Positions 44,801 to 55,277 of a stretch of 64,000 nt of DNA are shown here, piece after piece. Source of the DNA: Cyrtodaria siliqua (lineage: Eukaryota; Mollusca; Bivalvia; Adapedonta; Hiatellidae). The notes under the pieces are model-generated. The model worked only from the letters and a program-made list of their open reading frames with translations, was not told the DNA's origin and made no database searches. Within the stretch, counting starts at the first letter, position 1; every line of letters begins with the position of its first letter. Position numbers and translations under genes: made by a program. The stretch spans positions 1 to 64,000 of the forward strand of contig JAWPHD010010359.1 of assembly GCA_037043455.1 (NCBI GenBank), in the 5' to 3' direction.

Positions 44801-46011
44801 CTATAGTCTTGTAGTGTAGAGTATCGTAACGGGAAAAAAGGGTCTGATTTTAATGCGATTGGCAACAAGCGGGCACATGTTTTAAAGGATGAAACTGGAT
44901 ATGTGAGCCGCGCGGGCGCCGCTGCCTATATTGTGGTTGGTTTTTGATGCTGCATATGGAGGAACACGTGACTTGTTGTTGTTATTGTAAAAATGTGGGA
45001 GGTAAAAGTCTGACCAAAATGCTGGAGTAAAATACTTAAGGTCGTGTTGTTGTATTGAAATTGCTGTAGTGAAATTGGAGCTATGTCATAGGTCCATATA
45101 ACAACTACAACTTTGAAATTTTATAAAGTTGTTCTACATCATAACATGACCCAGTATATCATAACTCTGTGCTGCTTTCTGCAAAAGTTATGCCCCTTTT
45201 TGAACTTAGTATATTGTTTAAGTTTTCCGTTAAGGTCAACTTTTTAGCCAGTGTGTTTTTGGAAAAAAATACGTCTTATTGTCATCCTTTCATAACATTC
45301 TATAAATATATATCATCAGCAATTAATGCAAACACTTAAATAGGTTTTGATATCTTATGTATGTGCCTTTGTTCTCAGGTTACTATTACTTACTGTTGCC
45401 GTATAACTTTTTATACTTTTTAAAATATTTCTACATTTTTGTTATAATATAATAAAAATTTGCAAATAAATACACATGTTTTTTTCCTCCTTTTGAAAAC
45501 ATTCTGCGCCGCCCTGATGCTTTGCATCAGTTTCTTCTTGGACAATCCCTGTGGGCTGTACGTGCATGGTAATACGTGATGTATATACTGAAACGCAAAA
45601 GAAACACAACACGAACATTTCCGTTATATATTGTATATACTGCACACTTAATTCCACATAATATTCCAAAGAAATCCCAAGATGTTTTGTAAAAAAAAGT
45701 TAATTAGAGAAAGGATACAACTGTGATGTTGTAGACGATTTAATCACACTGCACATTGTATCAAAAAATGTTGAAGTTCCTTTTTGAAAAACTGAGCCAG
45801 TTCAGTACTGTATTTAACGTAAAGAGTTTGTAAAAGTTTGCCTGCTAAGTTTGCTCACATGCTTGAGCCAAACGCGTACTCTGTCAATAATGAAACTTTG
45901 AAGGAATACTATTTGCTGTATTATGTGTTGTTTTAGTGTGTTTTTTCCGAAAGGAGGAGTCTTACGTAGCCATGTACCATTCGATTAGCAGCAGCATATT
46001 TTCTGAATCTA

Positions 46012-46690
46012 AATCTGAATCTGAATCTATACGATGTAGGACCTGTTACGGCATAAACACATCGGAAGAGAGGCTGTTGCTGTTAGTAGCATTTTACGAG
46101 AGCTGATTTGAAGCTCTCCAATGATGGCGTGCAAACGAAACTGTCTTCAAGATGGTTCCAATCAATAATTGTCTTTGGAAAGAATGAGTTTTTATATTGT
46201 ACGTTCTTGCACTGTATTGTTTTGAAACTCTTTGAATTATTTAGCACCTGTTTGTCTATAATGTTATTAGCTTGGAAGTCACTGAAAGCTTTTGCTTTAA
46301 TACGGCGTTTAGGTCTTTCAGGAATAAGATAGTCTTGGCATTCGAAAGCTGGCACCAGCCCCTCGACCACCTTGTAGAAGAAGACGAGTCGGTTCATCTT
46401 CCTTCTGTCTTAGAGCGACGGTAGCTTCAGGTCTGACAGCATTCGTGTGACACATCCCTCCTCGCGTGACTTGTAGTCTCCGGAGACAAACCTAGCTGCT
46501 TGGCGTTGGACCCTTTCCAATCTGTTTATGTCCTTCTTATAATAGGGATCCCAGACGGTGGCGCTATATTCCAGCGTCGATCGCACCAGTGCCAGGTATG
46601 CTGATCTTCTGCATGACGTAGGGCAGTGTTTTAGGTTGCGCTTCATGAACCAGAGGGATGAGTTGATTTTATAACCAACGAGCTAAGACA
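46012..46690 (-). pseudogene. LINE ORF2 C-terminal relic (one internal stop)
   Basis: Read on the minus strand, a single frame gives MKRNLKHCP, TLEYSATVWDPYYKKDINRL, VQRQAARFVSGDY and, after one TAA at 46409-46407, MNRLVFFYKVVEGLVPAF and SFFPKTIIDWNHL. This is the conserved post-RT region of many animal LINEs. The stop replaces a residue usually found between SL and DRRK, so a single substitution is enough to explain it. The 3' end has AGATTC repeats (46012-46030), and the insertion interrupts F2 copy 2. Confidence 0.85.
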
Positions 46691-47735
46691 GACTCTATCT
46701 TTTTTATAGCATGGTGTACTTAGTAACACTGAGATGTCATAGTGACCGTACTCTAAATTCCAATATCCGGTAGTTGTAGTACGGTGTAGCCACGACCCTT
46801 TACAATCGGAACTCTTCGCCAATTTCCGTACTCGGGAATAGTGGCTCGGAGAGTAATGGGTGCCGCTCAATGGTTTTTTGCATCAAAATGCAGCATTTGT
46901 TCGGTTTTCGATTGTAGCTCTCCGCAAAATAGTGCTCTTCTATATAATGTTGTATTGATAAAAATAATGCAGATTTGTCAGTGATTTTGATCAATTTCTT
47001 GATATTTTATCGCTATGACCGATAAATTATACTTTTTAACAAAATAAATCCCCAAATATGTGTAGTTGAAATCAAGACGTTTCGGCCCCAAACAGTTCGT
47101 TCGGTCCCAAACAGTTCGTTCCATATAATGACTGATAGTTTGGAAGCATTTGTTGAGTTTTCCAAATATATACTTTAATATTACGATTGAATTGAAGGGA
47201 AAGGAGGAAGAGACATTGGAATTATGATTATATCATATTCTGGGAGTGATTGTTTACCATTTTGTCAGTCGAGATTGATATGTCAGCTGCATGCATATAT
47301 GAACTTGATATTGTATCAGTAAATCAATTAATAAAACCATGGATATATATGTACACGTGTGTATGTAGATCTATGATAAAACTCTAAACAAAGAAACATA
47401 TGACTCATGAAGTCCATACTGACGTTCATGGTACTTGATATATTGTTAAATTACGCTTATATGGTCTGCAAGCATATATTTGTTCTCCAATCCACAGACA
47501 TTAGGATACACCTTTGACATGAGGGTTAGTTTATTGCAAGTTATAGATCTTATACATATATCATCTCGTGAAAACATTCCAGATATCATATATTTAATAT
47601 AAACAATATGAAAATAGTTTATTTAGCACTATTACTATGTGATCAATGATTACATCAAATGTATTTGTTTTATAAGGGCTATATCAGGCTTTTCTAGAAA
47701 TATCAATTTTTTTAAAATGTTTCAATTCCAATCGG
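46691..47735. other. No gene seen
   Basis: About 1 kb is AT-rich. A short direct repeat with CCAAACAGTTCGTTC occurs at 47090-47122. Short ORFs on the minus strand (46870-46643, 46994-46800) are not recognisable. Confidence 0.5.
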
Positions 47736-47739
47736 AGAC

Positions 47740-48600
47740 TCTAGTGTGTTTTACAAAAGATGGTTTACAGGAGGAATAACTTTTAGTAATGACATTTTAG
47801 ACAAAAATGGAAATCTTTATTCATACACAGAATTGAATGAACACTATAATATACAGTCCAATTTTCTTGAATATGAAGGTATTATAACTGCTGTCAGGAA
47901 TTATTTGGCAAACCTGAATATTGTGCATCTAGCCTGTAACAGCCAAACCCTATTCGTCCACTAATCCTACCCTTAATTCTACAAAATGAGAAAGGCTGTC
48001 GAAACATATATGACATCATGATTAGAATAATATCCCAAAACATTAAGTAAATGGAAAAATTAAGTAGTTAGGGTTCCAAACTTTGAATTTGAAAGATTAT
48101 ATGCCTTACCTTATAAAATAACAAAAGATCCTCAGTTACCTTGGTTCAATTTAGAATCAACCATAGGATACTTGGAATAAATTACCTTTTATCTAAAATG
48201 AATATTATTAATAACGCTATGTGCAGCTTTTGCAAAAATACACCTGAAACTATCCAACATCTGTTTTGGAACTGTGGAACAGTAAAAGAATTCTGGTCAA
48301 AACTTTAAACTTATCTTACAGAAAAATGCAATACAGCATTCGTAACTTTAACAGAAACACATATTTTTATTTGGAAATAGTAAATTTAATATTGTTTTGA
48401 GCAAAATCATCATGCAAGCAAAACTTTACATTTATCGAAACAAGATGCAACGTCAAATTCCACAGCTTAACCTTTTTAAAACGTATCTAATATCATTGTA
48501 CAAAGTTGAGAAACTAATCGCATATAAAAACTTAAAAATGAATAAGTTTGAAACCATGTGGAGTCAATACCTTGCTATCTGTGGAACTGGAGTATAGAGA
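47740..48600 (+). pseudogene. Tx1/L1-like LINE ORF2 C-terminal relic
   Basis: The frame at 47746 reads WFTGGITFSNDILDKNGNLY and NIQSNFLEYEG, a conserved C-terminal region of L1/Tx1-type ORF2. Around 48218-48260 a zinc-knuckle-like MCSFCKNTPETIQHLFWNC is visible. The last part (48397-48597) ends KLIAYKNLKMNKFETMW. Several stops and frameshifts are present. It is the same broad clade as the RT fragment at 18110 but covers the opposite end of the protein. Confidence 0.85.
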
Positions 48601-49026
48601 TCATTTACTTAGTTGATTTTTCCAGTATCAAACTGTAGCAAATAAACTTAATGTTTTCATTCTGGGACATGCAAAGCTTAGCTTACTAATTAGAAATAAC
48701 ATACCCTTGCTTATATCTTGATCTTCCTTAATCAACCTTCTTGTTGTTTTTTATAGAAAAAATAATAGTTTTGGAAGTTGTGTATATTAATACTTTAAAA
48801 CTATCGTAAAACATTGTCCTTTAATAATGGATTTATATACAGATTTATTACACAGTATGGGTTATTGTTTTTTTCGCTTTCCAAAAACAAAATATGAGAA
48901 AAAATCAGTGAAGCATGAAACAATGGTTATTTTTGATACTATAACATTAAAATTATCTGTGTAAAGGCTTAAGCAAGTCTGTATGTATTGACAATGTTTT
49001 ACACTGGGTTTTGAAACAAACAATAT
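48601..49026. other. No gene seen
   Basis: About 425 bp of AT-rich sequence, possibly 3' UTR of the LINE relic; no tail repeat was identified. Confidence 0.4.
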
Positions 49027-49365
49027 TCTTTAGGGCTGTCATGGCGCAGTCGGTAACGCGGCAGATTTGTAACCGGAGGCCCGGGGTTCAATCCTCAGTG
49101 GCGCCACTGAGTTTCGTCGTTGTGTTCTTGACCAAGACAATTTCACTTAGCCTCGTCCGTCGGATGGAGACGTAAACCGGGCAGTACCGTGTATCGGTCT
49201 ATCCTCCGAGCATGTTAAAGAACCATAGGAATCTATTTGATAATAAGAGCAGGGCACGGTTCCCAGATTCCTATGTATCCTTCCCCTCTCTCTGGGGCAG
49301 CTCTAAATAACCTATACTGTGTTGATGAGCCGTTAAACAACATTCGTTTCAATTCAATTCATACA
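49027..49365 (+). mobile_element. SINE family 1, full-length copy
   Basis: The head is tRNA-like: A box ATGGCGCAGTCGG, a region CAGATTTGTAACCGG (loop with TGT), and B box GGGGTTCAATCC, closing with GGCGCC. The central part has GTGTTCTTGACCAAGACAAT and TAGCCTCGTCCGTCGGATGG. The 3' part has GAGCATGTTAAAGAACCATA and GAGCCGTTAAACAACATTC, and the tail is AATTCAATT. It is the reference for the copies at 14615 and 28510-29009. Confidence 0.9.
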
Positions 49366-49919
49366 TTTATTATTGTTTTTTCCCCATAACCTAGCACTAG
49401 TCCTTCATAATAAGACTTTGCATTTTGTATACCGTATTTCACATTTTTTGTCTCTTTTTTTTCTTTTGACTTTTTAACTTTTTTTTTATTTTGCCTAAAT
49501 GCGAACAGTAGTCAATATGAAAAATTAAAGATCACAATAATGAAGATTAAACGTGAAAAAAGCTACTGTATGATATCTAAAAATGGATATTTTACATAAT
49601 TGTTATAAACTTCCATTCTTGACATTGATCTCAGCTCTTTGAAGCGCCCAGTGAAAGGACGGAGCCATTATTTTTCAACATTTCAATTAAAGACACACCC
49701 GTTTAAAATGAGATACCGGTAATAAATATAATAACAGTCGTGAAAGAAAAGAATGTAGTTAGAAGAGTTTATGGATGTGTAAACGTCTTGAAAACTGGTC
49801 GACATCACATGTTAGGTTACATCCTGCGCTAAAAGGACCACTCGTTAGTCTCTGTTTGGCTACCAAGATTTAAAGCGCAAAGGTCATAGCAAAAAAAAAA
49901 AAGAAAAGAAGAATAGGTA
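49366..49919. other. No gene seen
   Basis: AT-rich sequence with T runs at 49440-49490. No element was recognised. Confidence 0.45.
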
Positions 49920-50270
49920 TGGACAAAAGAGGGCCTCAGGGAAGATTTTTGTAAATATATGGTAAACATATTTAAAAAAGACCTATTATTGTAGCAAAAT
50001 AACATTGTTTTTCATTTTAAGACCAAAGAGTAATATAATAGGGCCTTAAAGATGATGAATTGAAAAGAGGGCCTCAGGGAAGATAATTTTACTAACTGGG
50101 CCACTGTCTTCTAACAGCATTCAATGCATTACAATATTAGGTAAAATATTTTATAAGAGGCTCATTATTGCAAAACCAAAAGAGGGAAACGGCTTTCAAA
50201 GAAGAAAAGAGGGCCTCATGAAAGATTTTATTGCTAAATGGGCCATTGTCTTGTAATAGCTTCTTTCCCT
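49920..50270. repeat. About 140-bp tandem repeat (AGAGGGCCTCAGGGAAG), three units
   Basis: AAAAGAGGGCCTCAGGGAAG recurs at about 49925, 50063 and 50206 (the last as AGAGGGCCTCATGAAAG), each followed by AT-rich sequence and, in the last two, GGGCCACTGTCTT-like text. Confidence 0.8.
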
Positions 50271-50404
50271 CGTGGTCGTTTCCAGACATGCTGTAACTTA
50301 TGATATTTGATTGTTTAAATTGAATTTGATTACATTGAATTAAATTCAAAATTTAGAAATACTTAAAGAAATGCTTAATCCAGCTCTTTTTCCAAACAAA
50401 TTTT

Positions 50405-50479
50405 TACTCCCACCAGGATTTGAACCTGGATCTTCTACCCTAAAAGGATAGACGTGTTTACCGATTACACCATAGAAGT
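50405..50479 (-). tRNA. tRNA-like gene, anticodon UUU (Lys)
   Basis: The minus strand folds as a full cloverleaf of 74 nt plus discriminator A. The acceptor ACTTCTA pairs with TGGGAGT using G-U pairs. The D arm is GTGT-loop-ACAC. The anticodon stem CTATC/GGTAG has loop CTTTTAG, anticodon TTT. The variable loop is AAGAT, and the T arm CCAGG-TTCAAAT-CCTGG is perfect. No T-run terminator follows within 15 nt, and the many G-U pairs plus an extra base after the D arm suggest a tRNA pseudogene or SINE-related copy is possible. Confidence 0.5.
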
Positions 50480-50605
50480 GGTACATGTTTGTACTGAGAG
50501 CAAATGAACTAAAAAATTAAAATGAAGTTCCTAATTTCACAGCAAAGTAGTTAAACTAGATTTAGTCCTGGCAACAGGGATTCATTTTGAATTCCAAACA
50601 ATTTG

Positions 50606-50875
50606 GGGCGTCCGTGGCCAAGTGGTTAACGTCTCTGACTTGCAATCACTTGCCCCTCACCGCTGTAGGTTCGATCCCTCAGGGGCATAGGAATCTTTAT
50701 GTGAGGAAGCTATCCAGCTGGCTTACAGAACGTCGGTGGTTCTACCCAGGTGCCCGCCCGTGCACGAAAATTGCCAGGAGGGGCATCTGGGGTTTTCCTT
50801 CACCAATGGAAGCTGGAAAGTCGCCATATGACCTTAGCTGTTGGTGCGACTATAAAATCCAATTCAATCAATCAA
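50606..50875 (+). mobile_element. SINE family 2, full-length, 13-bp target duplication
   Basis: TCCAAACAATTTG occurs at 50593-50605 and 50876-50888. The head is class II tRNA-like (Ser/Leu type): A box CGTGGCCAAGTGGTTAACG, loop CTTGCAA, B box GTAGGTTCGATCC. The body includes TCGGTGGTTCTACCCAGG and GGAAGCTGGAAAGTCGCCAT and ends with CCAATTCAATCAATCAA-type tail units. The perfect duplication implies a recent insertion. The 135-bp array at 31048 uses part of this head. Confidence 0.92.
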
Positions 50876-50888
50876 TCCAAACAATTTG

Positions 50889-51274
50889 ACGAGGGATCAA
50901 CGAAGTCAGTGTCACATATTACAAATACAAGTTAAGGCAAAACTAACTGATTATAACACCATTTTAACCGATAATTTTGATCGGCAATTGGCTACTAATG
51001 ACAACCCTGACGCCTATTTGTTGTGCTTAAAATATAAAGCAAATACAAATATGTGCCTAATAAATACATAATTTTATATATGCAATTAATATAACATTTA
51101 AGCATGAAATGATTTTGATTTAGATGTGAGTTGGCTGATGGGAAACGGATAGCTGGCAACATCTGTAAGATGAGGGTCATCAACATGAACCTGGTGGTTC
51201 AGTAAATCGGTTGGCTGGTTGTTTGAATGATTTACGTCATTTTTAGCACATGTTAGGTCATATATGATGAGGCC
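50889..51274. other. No gene seen
   Basis: About 385 bp of AT-rich sequence with no recognised gene or element. Confidence 0.5.
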
Positions 51275-51768
51275 AAATAAAATTATACCTGTGTTTACTG
51301 TAACATTGCTGAAAAAAATAGGGTAGGTAGGTAGGCATTTTATTTTATTTTTTTATGGCAAAGTTACATTTAAGGTGACGATGAGCTTTGATGAATGGAA
51401 AATGTGGTATTTTAAAAACTACAATAGATAACAATATGAAATTGTGTATGTGTTATAATAATACTGTTATTGTTTCCCAAAAGGCATGGCAACAACTGGC
51501 TCTTTTCCCAATCACTTCCAATTATTGCAATGGGGTAAAACAGTATAATTTATTTTTCGCATGTCCGCAAGAGGGTCAGTTCCAACAGCAGGACAATGAG
51601 CACATGAGTCGACCGTGATCACGTGAACATAATTATTTTTACAAAAAAAAGATTTTTTATTTGTTGTTTATTATCATGATTTTTTTTTTTTTCAATAAAA
51701 AAAAATGGAGTCGGTGGTGTTTTCAGAGGGTCGGTCGGGTTACAGTAAACTCAGGTATAATTTTATTT
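51275..51768. mobile_element. 494-bp MITE with 30-bp inverted ends
   Basis: The left end AAATAAAATTATACCTGTGT plus TTACTGTAAC is matched by the reverse complement at 51739-51768 with one mismatch. The interior has TAGGTAGGTAGG and long A and T runs, and no transposase. The duplication at the insertion site is ambiguous (GCC-like on both sides, or TA inside the arms). Confidence 0.75.
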
Positions 51769-52230
51769 AGCCTGATCGGTATCATCCATGGTGGGGGCAC
51801 ACCACTTTTTCCTGGGTAGAAATAGTAGTGTATACCTTCTGCCCATCTGAAAGGACACGCTTTCTTATTTATTCCAACTCACAGTGAGAGAGGCGAGGTT
51901 TCAAACCATCCAAGCCACGGATGCAATAAATTGGAATGAACCTTCTCAGCACATTAAACCTTTAGGGCACTGCTCCCTGATTCAGATGTAACCTTTCTTA
52001 ATTTTTTTTGGGTCCAGTAACTTCTAGGTATGGTTATATAAAATGTGTAACCTGTTGCTATAAATACTAATATAATTTTCTCTGCTTTAACAAGGGCTTG
52101 CAACTTTCTACTAGATACGTAATATACGATGTATCTGTAGGCAGCATTAAAACAAATTAGTGACTGTCCCGTTCATTTATTTTGTACAATTTAAACAGAA
52201 TTAATTTGAAGCATATAGTATATATATAAA
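51769..52230. other. No gene seen
   Basis: About 460 bp of unassigned sequence. A short segment around 51800-51900 has higher GC but no open frame of interest. Confidence 0.45.
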
Positions 52231-53520
52231 CCATCACGGTCTCTTTCAGCGTAAATCCACGTATATAAATGATGTCACGGTCTCTTTCAGCGTAAATCCA
52301 CGTAATAAATGATGTCACTGTCTCTTTCAGCGTAAATCCACGTATATAAATGACGTCACCGTTGTTTCAGCGTAAATCAACATATAGTAACTTCACTGTT
52401 AATTTCAGGTTGAATTTGCATAGAATAACTTCAGTTTAATATTTCCAGGCTAAATTCGCCGCATATATATATATTAACTTCACAGTGTTAATTTCAGGGT
52501 AAAAATTTGCATATATAGTAACTTCAGTGTTAATTTCAGGTGAATTCAGGGACTTCTCTGTTAATTTCAGGATAAATTTGCATATATAGTAACTTCACTT
52601 ATCAATTTTAGAAACAAATAGTCAATAGAAAGAATAAAAATGAAAATATAAGAACACTTTTAAATGCATGGGTTGACATTAGTTACTGTAAACAGTATCA
52701 AAGATAGAATTATGAAATGAATGTTTTACTGCATTTTTTCTCAATTTAAAAAAAAACACGCTTGCGACGGTATGGGTTATGTTCCTAAAATATATTAAAA
52801 AATCCACATATATAAATGACGTTGCTGATCCTTCAGTGTAAATCCACATAACAACGTCACTGTCGCTTTCAGCGTAAATCCGCATGTTTAGAATCTTCAC
52901 TGTCAATTTCCGGATAAATCCATACGTATAAATAATTTCACTGTCTGTTTTATAGAAAGAAAAAAATGAAAAATAAAAATACAAGAACGCTTTTAAATGC
53001 ATGGGTTGACATTAGTTACTGTAAACAGTATCAAAGATAGACTTATGAAATGAATGTTTTACTGCATTTTTTCTCAATTTTAAAAAAAACCACGCTTGCG
53101 ACGGTATGGGTTATGTTCCTGAAATATATAAAAAAAAATCCACATATTATATAAATGACGTTGCTGATCCTTCAGTGTAAATCCACATAACAACGTCACT
53201 GTCGCTTTCAGCGTAAATCCGCATGTTTAGAATCATCACTGTCAATTTCCGGATAAATCCATACGTATAAATAATTTCACTGTCTCTTTTAGTTTAAAAA
53301 ATCCCACTAAATAAACAATTTCAACATCCCTTTTAGTATCAAGTCGCAGTGATAAACCATGTCACTGTCTCTTTCAGCGTAATTCCGTCTGTACAAATGA
53401 TTTCACCGTCACTGACTTTCAGTGATAATCCACACATATTATTAATAACTTCACTGTCACTTTCTAGGTTAATCCACATGTATAAATAACTTCTACTTTT
53501 TATTTTCAGTTTTAAATCTA
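52231..53520. repeat. Tandem region: 41-bp units and a 333-bp duplication
   Basis: The left part has 41-bp units (TCTCTTTCAGCGTAAATCCA then CGTATATAAATGATGTCAC), degrading to the right into TTAATTTCAGG-type units. Between 52655 and 53290 a block of 333 bp is present twice in tandem (taaatgcatg starts at 52661 and 52994), each carrying diverged 41-bp-type units. Many units hold TTTCAG, which looks like a 3' splice site but is simply part of the repeat. Confidence 0.85.
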
Positions 53521-53800
53521 TAGATGTATTTAAATATGTCAATATAACGTTAAGACATGTTCAAGGAATTTTCACAGACATATTCTAACTATCTGGGTTC
53601 CATTAATTATGGGTGGGGGTGTTCCTGGTGGTGTTCCTTGTTGTTCCAGCCAGGCAGTGTTCCCTTTATTGCGCGTTTCTTTTTCCCATATCCCCGTGCC
53701 ACTAAAGCAAGTCTCCACTCCTCAAATGACGACTCTACCAGGGGTGTCATTAAGAGGCGGGGACTTTGACTGGTCTACCTGGCTACTATGAATACTTTTA
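53521..53800. other. No gene seen
   Basis: About 280 bp, G/T-rich near 53605-53660. The frame 53557-53769 is open but unrecognised and not supported as a gene. Confidence 0.4.
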
Positions 53801-54847
53801 CTAGAGTAATACCGGGTTATATCGGACAGTCCGGGTTCTTCGGACAGTTCAAAAGATCTGTATTTATAGCTCTAATAAACGCAATATTACTGTAACTGCA
53901 TTGCTATTCCTGTCTGTTTACAATTCTGTCCTACATAAACACAAATACGTAAGCACAAGTGATGAAATGTATTGACTGTTTTGATTGGTTGTGGACCAGA
54001 TTGTAGTAGTGATCACCCTTTCGTTATCTAACTGAAAACTAAGAAAGCACGGGAATTGTAAACATTGGTTTCACAACTAGAAAATGAAATTCTTTTAAAT
54101 TCGTTTTCTTTTGTTTATTTAATAATTAAAAAAGAAATGTAAATGCAAAACATTTTCAATTTCAGGGGGAAAATATCAAAAGATAGACATGATAGAAAAA
54201 AAACAAGTGTCCGATAAACCCCATGTGTAAAAAGTAACTTTAACTTCGCATTGGGTTGTATCGGACAGAAATCTCACCTGAGACTGACATTAATGAAGAG
54301 TGTTGAATAGAGATGTGCGAGTATTTTTGCCTGGAAAATAATAACCGTATCGTTTCTAGATCTAATAAATTAGCGACGAAGATTTAGATCTAAATAATAT
54401 TTACAATATTAACATTTCCCTCGTTACTTTACCAGAAACGCTAAGTAACAGATCGTCACAGCGTGCGATCCGTATAAACATGATCGCACATGTCGCGGTG
54501 CATAACAACGAACGCTTCTTGTAAAAACTAGACCGCTACGCTTCTAAAATAAAATTAAATGACTTCATATAAGTTGAAAAATGCATGTCCAATGAACCCT
54601 TTTTTGATGTCCGATACAACCCGCTGACTGTCCGATACTCCCCAGCCGATGGTTTATTACTTCAAACACGTGATTACTCGATTAAAATAAATTTGCGGAA
54701 TGTATTCGTATTATATAGCACATTGGATTGGAATCGTAACACTAGTACCAACCAAGTTTATCCTTGTATTGTTTTTCTAACGGTGCGTATATAAGAAAAT
54801 TCCCGAAGGTGTCAGATATAACCCAGTATACACAGGTATTACTCTAG
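53801..54847. mobile_element. 1.05-kb transposon with repeated subterminal motif
   Basis: The ends CTAGAGTAATACC and GGTATTACTCTAG are inverted and flanked by TA on each side (53799-53800 and 54848-54849). The motif GGGTTGTATCGGACAG or its complement occurs about eight times near both ends: 53814, 53833, 54208, 54253, 54586, 54608, 54628 and 54812. Clustered subterminal repeats are typical transposase binding sites. No ORF is long enough for a transposase. TA flanks suggest a Tc1/mariner-type mover, but this is not proved. Confidence 0.8.
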
Positions 54848-54849
54848 TA

Positions 54850-55277
54850 TTTTATACAAGTAACAATAAAAATACCCGGCTATTCTGCTCTGGATGCCGC
54901 TTACTTAAATAAAGGTAATGACACCCCTGCTCTACCCTGCCCTGTATATATTGGTGGGGCGTATGATCAGATCATTGATACCATGATCATGATGCCCATG
55001 GTCATGGGCCATGGCATGTGCTCGCACTTTATTTAGTTTTAGATGAAGAAGAGGTGAAACTCTTATAAATTAAAAAGCGCCCACGTTTGACGGGAATCAC
55101 CATATTGTTTACCTTAGTATGAATACATATTATATCAGGAATCTCTATGAATACTCTCTGATAAAACAAATAAATATGTACCGCATCTTCGGAACTTGCC
55201 AGCAGTCGCCATTTTGTTTATCTTATAATTGAAGAGGTCGCTACTGCAGAGTTGTCGTTTCTTGAAAATAGTTCAAA
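54850..55277. other. Upstream of the LINE ORF; no gene seen
   Basis: About 430 bp with GATCATGATGCCCATGGTCA near 54985. The reading frame of the LINE ORF is closed by TAG at 55269-55271, so the ORF really begins at or after 55278. Confidence 0.5.

Larger units (their letters stand above)
43170..46011. repeat. F2 dispersed repeat, copy 2
   Basis: This copy is collinear with 36390-39485 and lacks the giant foldback. It carries a type-B module (43522-43624) and its own MITE (44338-44800). It is cut at its right end by a LINE fragment beginning at 46012; the intact junction is seen at about 39488. Confidence 0.85.

Noticed and set aside
52231..53520. Series of exons ending at TTTCAG
   Set aside because: TTTCAG occurs in each tandem unit, so the apparent splice sites come from the repeat. 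No open frames connect them.
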